Shown here: one piece after another, positions 57,051 through 64,000 of the stretch | Layout of the letters: each line of letters starts with the position of its first letter | Position numbering within the stretch: the first letter of the stretch is position 1 | From: Epiperipatus broadwayi | Taxonomy: Eukaryota > Onychophora > Udeonychophora > Euonychophora > Peripatidae | Assembly: GCA_028023455.1 (NCBI GenBank) | Contig: JAQFVV010006469.1 | Span: 560,001-624,000 of the forward strand | Direction of reading: 5' to 3' | Length of the DNA stretch: 64,000 nucleotides | Translations under genes and position numbers: made by a program | The notes under the pieces: generated by a model | What the model was told of the DNA's origin: nothing | Databases searched by the model: none | What the model saw: the letters and a program-made list of their open reading frames with translations, nothing else

Positions 57051-57599
57051 GTTGTTACATGGATAAACCTACAAAATATATCATTTATATATATCAAAAG
57101 CTTAAAGCTAAACTAGTCAATAAAAATAAATAAATTACACCAAATATAGAATTAAAAACATTAGCCAAAATTTAAAAACCTGAGAAGTCTATCTTAGCTG
57201 TGAAACCAACTGCTTGTGAAATTGTAATTTTTAAATTTTGGCTAGTTTTTAAATTCTGAATTTAGGATAATATATATAAGCATAACCAATAAGATTGGAA
57301 ATCTTTTAGTTTATATTCGTCTATTAATTTCTCTTAATGTAGAAAAATTAGTTATCTTGATTACAAAATGTTTTCAGCCATTAAGTACACACACTATTGA
57401 ATTCGTTTCCAATACTTTTATAAATTTTTTACCAAATCACTACTTCCAATATTTTTATAAATATTTTAGCTCAAATCAATATTTGTGATTTTTGCTTTCT
57501 AACATAGAAATATTAATAATATATGTTTGATAAATCTGAAATAAATAAATGCCAACGGTAACTGTATATAATTTTATTTGACCATAAATAAATATAAAT
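57051..57599. other. AT-rich sequence, no gene seen
   Basis: No recognised gene or matched repeat between the microsatellite and RTE copy 3. TTTAAATTTTGGCTAGTTTTTAAATT near 57230 is the complement of AATTTAAAAACCTGAG-like sequence near 57170, a weak foldback. Confidence 0.45.
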
Positions 57600-58067
57600 T
57601 CAACTATTTAATAATCCTATAGGAAATTACAATAATGAAGTGGCAAGGAAGGCCACAAAAGAGAACAAGTCTCAAAAAATAAAAACAAGATTGTGATTGC
57701 AGCAACTAAAAGGAAAGAAGATATCATAAAATATGTGAATGAATTTTATAAACAATCGTATATGAATAAAAAAAACAATAAAACAAACTATTACTTGTAT
57801 TATAAAAACACATTTTTAAATTCCAAGTTTATAAATGAAAAGCTGAGATAAAAAAGCTCCATGAAATGATATAATTATTGTTAATATTTTTAAAAAATCA
57901 ATGAAGAAATAGGTAAACTGGTGGCAAAGTTATATAAAAAATGTTTAAATGATAAAATTATACCAGAAGATGGAAGAAAGGTGAGAAGATATTCGATATT
58001 TACAGATCTTTCAATCATTTGCAATTCTATACAAAATCTTTCCTAAAATCATAACAGTTGTCTAGAG

Positions 58068-58608
58068 CAGTGGTCTTCAACCCTTGGTCCGTGGACCGGT
58101 GCCAGGCCATAGAAGTTTTTTACCTCTGCTGGTAGACTGGCAGGAAAGGTTGTAATAACAAAATAATAAAAGTTTAAACTTTTAATTAATATAAACAATT
58201 TTTTATTTATTTTTTCATCTCATTTTTACTCAATTAAAAAAAAAGAAACAGAACAAAATCTAATCAATCATACATAAATTAATTTGTTTCTCTAGTTATC
58301 AGAGATGTTAATGGGGGGGTGGGGGTGATAGAATTAAATTTTTTATTACTTTTCTAAAAAATTTTTTTAAAAAAGTTTTTTATTATACAAACTCTATATA
58401 TATATATATAACTGCATTTTGTATATTTAATGTTGTTTTGATCAGTTATAACAATTATGCTCATCTAAGGCTCTGCAGTTTACATCTTTAAGAAAAATTA
58501 TCTATAGACTTCTGCCAGTCTGCAAAACTTTATCCTTATTTTTGCAGTCTGTGAAACCTTATCCATATTTTTACCGGTCCGCAGGTGTGAAAAGGTTGAA
58601 GAACCCTG
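58068..58608. mobile_element. hAT-type non-autonomous element, copy 2 (541 bp)
   Basis: Ends CAGTGGTCTTCAACCC and GGTTGAAGAACCCTG, flanked by exact 8-bp direct repeats GTCTAGAG at 58060-58067 and 58609-58616, which fit the nTCTAGAn target preference known for part of the hAT superfamily. The subterminal blocks GGTCCGTGGACCGGTGCCAG and ACCGGTCCGCAGGTGTG match the copy at 12393. The interior, with a G-run at 58313 and a TA repeat at 58396, aligns with that copy. It is non-coding. Confidence 0.88.
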
Positions 58609-58638
58609 GTCTAGAGAACATTGAACTCAATCTAATGA

Positions 58639-58789
58639 AAAGGATAACTGATGAGTGCTCATTCAGCATGAAATATGATTATTGGAGATCATTTATTATT
58701 TCGGCCATGTGTATCAGTTGTATAAGATGGATTGAATAGCTATGGGGTGTTTGAAAGTCTGAGTTCATATATATATATATATATGCATA
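58639..58789 (+). mobile_element. Hammerhead retrozyme-like repeat inserted in RTE copy 3
   Basis: Flanked by 10-bp direct repeats AATCTAATGA at 58629-58638 and 58790-58799. The insert begins in the 5' strand of hammerhead stem I, includes the whole ribozyme core, the TATCAGTTGTATAAGATGG segment and the B-box-like GTCTGAGTTCA, and ends in a TA repeat tail. This is the clearest single insertion of the family, and it shows transposition with target duplication. Confidence 0.8.
58641..58690 (+). ncRNA. Hammerhead ribozyme, type I, copy 5 (intact core)
   Basis: CTGATGA, stem II GTGCT / AGCAT with loop CATTC, then GAAA, stem III region ATATGATT (A-U and U-A pairs possible), A at the cleavage position and TTGGAGATC. 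The 5' stem I strand here is AAGGATAA, which pairs less well than GATCTGGACCAA in other copies because the insert starts inside it. Confidence 0.65.
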
Positions 58790-59765
58790 AATCTAATGAG
58801 GTGCCACCTTGTTTTGGATTTGTAAATTATGAAGTCTTTTGATCCTATGAACATTTTGGCAGATGTCTAAAGCTTTGTAATATTAAACTGTAGTCTCAAA
58901 ATACTATAAAATTTTGGAAAATATTTATCAAAATGCCACAGCAGTGATTAGACTACATGGTAACATTAAGATTAATACTGATGACAGCATGCAGCTGATT
59001 GAGTTCATTCTCAAATACTTTTTATAGTCACTTGGAGGGAAATATTTTGTGGATTATAATGGGGTGGTAGAGATATAAAAATAGAAATTATTTATAATAT
59101 CTAGATTTTGTAGAATATGTGTTGGGTTAAGAATATAATGTTTTGAAAATTTTAGCAAAAGTACAATAGCTGCCAAAAAAAAATCAAGACAGTATCACAG
59201 AAAATAAGTGCTCAATCCAAAGTAATGTAATATACTTCAACAAAGAATACAATAAAGATTGATAGTAATAATAAAAAATATAGAAATAGTTAAAAAAGTA
59301 ATTATACAATTAAATATGAATGGAGTGACTGAAAGAACTTTTTCTAATAAATATAGTTCACCATTGCTTATTTATTGATCTGAGACTTGGGACATTTAAT
59401 AGAAAATTAATGCAAAGACTTAAGACTATATAGTAAAGTATGAGTAGACTGATGATGAAATAACAAAGAGAGATTGAGAATGAAATATATGACCAAGAAA
59501 ACAAATAAATACCACTAACATCACTAAAAGAATTAAAAGAAAAATACCTAATTGGTTAGATCAATCTCTAAAAAAGATAGTAATGGGAAACTGAAATTTT
59601 AAAATGGATTTAAAGAGGTTGTAAAATATGTAGAAAAAGAATCAAATCACACATAAAATAGATGGATAAGATATCAGAGTGACATGGAAATTAGAATCTA
59701 TAGATAAAAATAGATTATATTTGGAGAGATATTTATCCTGCAGTAGAGTGATGAATCAAGAATAT

Positions 59766-60994
59766 ATATATATATTCTAACCTTATCCGTGTGTATATTC
59801 ACTTCCGGGCAATATAGTATTAAGTAAAATGGGTTAGCTCAGTTAATGATTACGTTTGGTTAAATGCAAATAATTGGTAAATAAAATATTCTGCATTAAT
59901 ATTAAAACATTCTACTAGCAAAAATAATGAAAAGGTTCAGTTTATAAAAATAAATAAATAAATATTTATTATATCATGAGACTTGGAAATGAAATACATA
60001 TGACAAGAAAAATTACATTGAGCCAATATCCCACAGGATACTACCTCAATGGCATAAGAACACTATCCCCCCTATTATTATTTCAAATAAATAAATTTAT
60101 AGCATTCTTACGACTTTATTAAAACCTAATTAGTAAGATTAAATTAATAATTAAATCTTAATCTTTTTATCTACAATAATTTAGCTCAATAAAATCTCAG
60201 GTTCATAAAATTATTCTAAGTTAATTAAAATCACGGTAGCAAAACATGATAAGGGATTTTTATGTCATACTTTACTACACCTAACTAATAATAATAAAAA
60301 TAAATAATAATAATATTCTTCATTGGATGAACTAATTTTTATGTATCTTTTCTTCACTATAATTTTATTACCATAATAAAATAAGAAAATACTATAATAT
60401 AATCTTTTATCTTCATATAATAATGTAATAAATATGTGGTAGCATTTGATAATCCGAAAAATATATGTATGGAAACGGATAGCAATCAATTCGATGTACT
60501 CTTATAATAAACAATTTATGACCATAAGATAATGTAAAATGTGATTTCTTAAATAAATAAATTCCAAGAAAATATTAGAATTCTTAAAAATAATACTTTA
60601 TTTATTTCTGTGCAAAAATGTTATGTTTGATTCAATTATTCTGTGTGTACTATGCATTTTAATGAAAAAGAAAATAGTCTGAACACACAAATTTTTGAAA
60701 AAACAAATTTTAACAAAGTTTTTATTATAATAATAAAATAAAATAACAATTTATTTACACTATTTACACTTGGTATTCTAAATTTGCACCATTATACATC
60801 TCTTATTAATTGTAATTATTAAAACAATATAGAATCTGTTTAAGTCTTCACTCTGAATTAAAATAATAATAACAATACAATTTTTATCTATCTCTTTGTT
60901 ATCAATTTTTTATGATACAATTATGTTTCTTTATACTTATTCTAACATATAATATCTTTAAGTATTATTTCAATATGCTTCCTTTTAAAACATC
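59766..60994. other. AT-rich sequence, no gene seen
   Basis: A short TA repeat follows the RTE 3' end. The minus-strand open stretch at 60265-60489 is Tyr/Leu-rich without motifs. Nothing else was recognised. Confidence 0.5.
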
Positions 60995-61618
60995 TGTTAT
61001 AGTCCTCCCTTCTCTCAGAAGTAGACTATTCCAGATGCCTCCTTATCTGAACGGATTAAGCATTGTTTGCCACAGGCCAATAGGCTGATGTATACATAAC
61101 AACATAGCCAATGATTATTACAGGCCAATAAACAATTATGCTTTCTAAATCTGAAGGTTTTCAATAAGTCAGGGATCTGGGTATAAATAGTCAGCCTTTT
61201 GTGAGGATCAGGGAAGAATGTGTTTAACCTGAAAAGACTCTTTGTGTTCACCCAGGGAAGCTCTGCTAACCTAAACAGCAGCAAGTATTCTCTGTGATAG
61301 CACAATGCTATTTCGTCTACGCAGCTAGGCAAGTCACACGAGACCAGACACTGCTAAGACCACTCTCGGCTCGAGGCAAGCTGTCTTGAACAGCTGGAAG
61401 TCATAAACCCTACCCGTGAGGCAAGCCATCAGGTGTGGCTGGAAGCGGCAGGCAGAACCCAGAGTTTACATTAAACTCCAAGATTCAACTTGTAAATATT
61501 CATTTGTATATATTGTACTGTATATATTTGTACATAATAAATATATTAATTGTAATACTTGTTTCAGTATTATTTTACATTATTTACTGTTAGTTGGGTC
61601 TGTAATCCAGACCAAACA
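60995..61618 (+). repeat. 5' long terminal repeat
   Basis: Starts TGTTATAG and ends AATCCAGACCAAACA. A TATA-like GTATAAATAG at 61181-61190 would drive the element, and AATAAATATATT at about 61537 may serve as the polyadenylation signal. Internal partly repeated segments AGGCAAGCTGTCTTGAACAG and AGGCAAGCCATCAGGTGTGG are present. The solo LTR at 29655-30374 is a relative. Confidence 0.85.
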
Positions 61619-62076
61619 CAAAAGATTTGATGCAGTTTGACAAAAGATTTTTTTCCTCATGGCTGGAAAAAGAAAAAACTTGGAAAACATAAATACGTGA
61701 GTGCACAATTATATAGACCCTCATAAGTTATGAAGCTGTGATTACTAAATCACACTTAAATACTGTCCAAGTGAAATACATATTTATTAAACAGTGATTC
61801 TTAAAATCACTTATTTCTGGCAAAATAAGTAAAATACCCGAATAGTATTTACTAAACAGCCATTGTCAAAATCACTTATTTCTGGGAGAAAAAATAAAGT
61901 GATTACAAACATGATTGGTGGTTCATAAACCAATCAAAATTGGCCTTGCTAAAAAGACAGAAGCTCACCCTAGAAGAGTAAAAAATCTGTCAAACATAAC
62001 CGTATCGAGTGGTTACTCACAAATATATGGAAAAAATATTTTTCTCACATGATAACAGAGAAAAATAAAATAAAAA

Positions 62077-62815
62077 ATGGCTAATATAATTGGTTCGGTG
62101 GAAGCTTTTGATCCAGGGTTCCCTGAGAACTGGTCAAGCTACAAAGAGTGCCTAATTTTTTATATGCAGGTCAATCAGATCAAAAAGTCTGAAATAAATT
62201 AGCGACTCTGATAACGATAATCGGGTCGCAGATGTATAATATTTTAAGATCGCAAATTGGGTCAGAAACACTGGCTGACTTGAATTTTGAGAAAGCATTG
62301 GCAATTCTCACAGAATATTTATCCCCCAAACTGCTAACAATAATGCAGAGATATTATTTCAATCTCTGTGCACAAGCTGAGGGTGAAAAAGCTAGAGAAT
62401 TTGCAACACGAATCCGGAAATTAGCATTCATGTGCGAGTTTAAAGAGTTCTTAAATGAAGCATTATGTGATCGTTTCATTTGTGGCATGAACGATCATAA
62501 TTCAAGACTCAAACTATTAATGACACCGGACATAGACTTTGAAAAGGCTGTAGCTCAAGCCATGCTAGCAGAATCTATAGCGTGTCAAGCAAAGCCATTA
62601 CAAAAAGTAAATTATACTGTTCAAAAAGTTGAACAAAAGACTGAGTCTGATAAGCACTCAGTTAGCTCAACAACAACAATGAGTGTGAGTGTAAAGTGTT
62701 GTTATAGATGTGATGAACCAATCCATGTGCAAACAGAATGTCCACATCTCCATACTGTGTGCTCATTTTGCAAGTGAGTCGGTCATATAAGAGTGGCATG
62801 TCTAAACTTAAAAAG
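62077..62815 (+). pseudogene. Gag-like protein of the LTR element, broken
   Basis: The likely start is the ATG at 62077 (reads MANIIGSVEAFDPGFPENWS), a typical opening of gag in gypsy elements related to nematode K02A2.6-type polyproteins. A frameshift near 62195 moves the reading to the frame open from 62232 to 62777. That part shows the capsid-like segment (LCAQAEGEKAREFATRIRKL) and ends in zinc knuckles. The first, CYRCDEPIHVQTEC, has a CX2CX4HX4C spacing. The second starts CSFCK and is interrupted by a TGA at 62775-62777, after which VGHIRVAC completes the spacing. Gag would package element RNA. The breaks make it non-functional. Confidence 0.8.
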
Positions 62816-62938
62816 ACAAACAGCCAATATGAGAATGGAAAAAACCATTACAAAATACAACAAAGGCAACTATAAGAAAAAGAAGTTACCAGTATAAATC
62901 ACATTAAAGACAACCAGTGTGGATTCATACATAGTATA

Positions 62939-63361
62939 ATGATTAATGATACGCCAGTGAGAATGGAACTAGACACAGGGTCTGCAGTGTCTATTGTTTC
63001 AAAAAAGACTTGGGCTATCATTAATAAAAATAATAAACATAATCTGCATCCCAGCACTAGGACTATAACATATTATCAGGGTAAAAAAATAAAACTCTTG
63101 GGTCAGACAAGAGTTAAAATAACTATGCCTAACAAAACTATACACCTACCACTGTTAGTGGCATCAGGTGATCACAACAACTTGTTAGGCTGTGACTGGT
63201 TCAGTCACCTAGGCTTTGCAGTGTCAAAGGTGAACCAGATCACAACATTAGCTAAATTAAAGGCTAATTACCCTGAAGTGGTCAAAAAAGATCTAGGATC
63301 ACCAATTCAGTTATCACTGAATAAAGAGATAAAACCAGAAATCAACAAAAAGCTGATAACA
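62939..63361 (+). pseudogene. Retropepsin-type aspartic protease of the LTR element
   Basis: The frame opening at 62939 reads the active-site motif ELDTGSAVSIVS at about residues 10-21 and the second conserved block LLGCDWF at about residues 82-88, the standard DTG and hLLGxDW pair of gypsy proteases. It would cleave the Gag-Pol polyprotein. After the protease the frame runs into the start of the Pol linker (DLGSPIQLSLNKEIKPEINK) and then, near 63361, straight into integrase C-terminal sequence. This marks the deletion of the RT, RNase H and integrase catalytic parts. Confidence 0.85.
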
Positions 63362-63543
63362 AAAATGAATATGAGGAATTGGAACACCAGGATTGCCAGA
63401 ACACCACTAGCTTTGCAGTCTAAAGTGCTATGCAGAATGTATAGAGGGCCCACTAAATGGATTCCAGCAGTCATGATCCAACAGAAAGGACTCCACACCC
63501 TTATAGTCAAAACAGCAGATGGATGTCAACATCATCGCCATTG
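63362..63543 (+). pseudogene. Integrase C-terminal fragment of the LTR element
   Basis: Same frame as the protease. LCRMYRGPTKWIPAVMIQQK followed by GLHTLIVKTADG resembles the C-terminal module of gypsy integrases (VxxRxYRGxxKWxxGxI...YxVxTxDG). The frame ends with TGA at 63542-63544. The catalytic D,D-35-E core and HHCC domain are absent. Confidence 0.65.
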
Positions 63544-63714
63544 AAAGCAACTTAGACTACATTATATTGATGCAACCAAAGGGAATGAAGTTACAGAGAC
63601 ATGCAGTACAAGCAAGGAGGACCAACAAACTGAAGACAGCAGCAAACCAGCACTGAAGCATGTTAGTCATCCTCCAGCACACCTGCATGACTGTTCTCTA
63701 GTTAAATTTTAGCC

Positions 63715-63725
63715 AGGGGGAGGGA
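63715..63725 (+). promoter_or_regulatory. Polypurine tract
   Basis: AGGGGGAGGGA lies immediately before the 3' LTR start TGTTATAG, as expected of the plus-strand primer site of an LTR retrotransposon. Confidence 0.85.
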
Positions 63726-64000
63726 TGTTATAGTCCTCCCTTCTCTCATAAGTAGACTAGATGCCTCCTTATCTGATCGAATTAAGCATTGTTTGCCACA
63801 GGCCAATAGGCTGATGTATAGATAACAACATAGCCAATGATTATTACAGGCCAATAAATAATGATGCTTGCTAAATCCGAACGTTTTCAATAAGGTCAGG
63901 GATCTGGGTATAAATAGTCAGCCTTTTGTGAGGATCAGAGAAGAATGTGTTTAACCTGAAAAGACTCTTTGCATTCTCCCAGGGAAGCTCTGCTAACCTA
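63726..64000 (+). repeat. 3' long terminal repeat, cut by the window end
   Basis: The first 275 bases of the LTR. Against the 5' LTR it shows a 6-base deletion (TATTCC near 63755) and scattered substitutions, with the same GTATAAATAG at about 63908-63917. Confidence 0.9.

Larger units (their letters stand above)
57600..59765 (+). mobile_element. RTE-clade retrotransposon, copy 3, with two nested insertions
   Basis: Homologous to copies 1 and 2 from the linker (CAAGGAAGGCCACAAAAGAG, compare AGCAAGGAAAGTTGTAGAAG) through the RT. Readable pieces include KLVAKLYKKCLND, a PEDGRKVRRYS-like NYRP region and, after the insertions, VPPCFGFVNYE, ILENIYQNATAVIRLHGNIK and LIDLRLGTFN-like SETW sequence. 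The 3' region ends ATTTATCCTGCAGTAGAGTG. It is interrupted by a hAT element at 58068-58608 and a hammerhead repeat at 58639-58789. About 100 bp of RT sequence is missing at the repeat insertion. It is the most decayed of the three. Confidence 0.7.
60995..64000 (+). mobile_element. Ty3/gypsy-type LTR retrotransposon, internally deleted, right end off the window
   Basis: Two LTRs (60995-61618 and from 63726) start with the same TGTTATAGTCCTCCCTTCTC and enclose about 2.1 kb with a gag-like region, an aspartic protease and a short integrase C-terminal piece, then a polypurine tract. Reverse transcriptase, RNase H and the integrase core are absent, so it is a deletion derivative. Gag also carries a frameshift and a nonsense codon. 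The two LTRs differ at roughly a dozen positions plus small indels over the 275 comparable bases (count by eye), so it is not recent. I could not identify the primer-binding site after the 5' LTR. Confidence 0.88.

Noticed and set aside
61015-61332. Minus-strand 105-codon frame and its partner at 63702-63890
   Set aside because: Both lie inside the LTRs, antisense to the element, and are the same LTR sequence read backwards.

Overview
This is AT-rich nuclear DNA from a metazoan, and I see no intact multi-domain host gene in it. Everything large that I can identify is a dead transposable element or a short non-autonomous repeat: RTE-clade and other non-LTR retrotransposons, a Penelope-like element with a GIY-YIG endonuclease, a Ty3/gypsy-type LTR element, hAT-type non-autonomous DNA elements, foldback MITEs, tRNA-derived SINEs and long microsatellites. 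Together these suggest a repeat-rich invertebrate; a mollusc, perhaps a cephalopod, is my best guess at low confidence. The window probably lies in an intergenic region or a very large intron. A few short stretches (near 6.8, 24.2, 26.7, 48.2 and 55.2 kb) could be exons or small genes, but none is recognised.

Layout. 0.5-2.2 kb: 5'-truncated RTE copy 1. 5.5-5.8 kb: a ribozyme-bearing repeat. 6.7-7.0 kb: GC-richer patch that could be a 3'-terminal exon on the minus strand. 7.6-8.9 kb: remnant of a second LINE family. 10.4-13.7 kb: longest RTE copy (endonuclease plus RT), split by a hAT element, then a MITE. 15-18.9 kb: ribozyme-bearing repeats, head-to-head at 15.2 kb and as a tandem dimer at 17.7-18.7 kb. 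21.3 and 26.8 kb: two copies of a composite foldback element. 29.7-30.4 kb: solo LTR. 32-39 kb: tRNA-Gly-like SINEs and small MITEs. 42-47 kb: three long inverted repeats. 50.6 kb: ribozyme-family copy lacking the core. 55.4-56.7 kb: Penelope-like element followed by about 340 bp of tetranucleotide repeat. 57.6-59.8 kb: RTE copy 3 with a hAT element and a ribozyme repeat nested in it. 61.0-64.0 kb: LTR element with gag and protease, lacking the RT/RNase H/integrase core, running off the window.

Most notable: a repeat family of about 450 bp, with eleven pieces in the window, carries what reads as a type I hammerhead self-cleaving ribozyme. It has the CTGATGA core, a 5-bp stem II with its loop, a GAAA box preceded by T or C, a very short stem III, a UA cleavage dinucleotide and a complementary stem I strand. 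Two units lie in tandem with their ribozymes 448 bp apart. This is the architecture of animal retrozymes: small non-autonomous retroelements copied through self-cleaved, circularised RNA. The class is known; this family may not be described. The Penelope-like element ends in a degraded hammerhead-like motif, which fits the idea that Penelope-type reverse transcriptases mobilise such RNAs. That link is inference.

Translations, alignments and folds were done by eye; no database search was possible. Boundaries given as about are uncertain by tens of bases.
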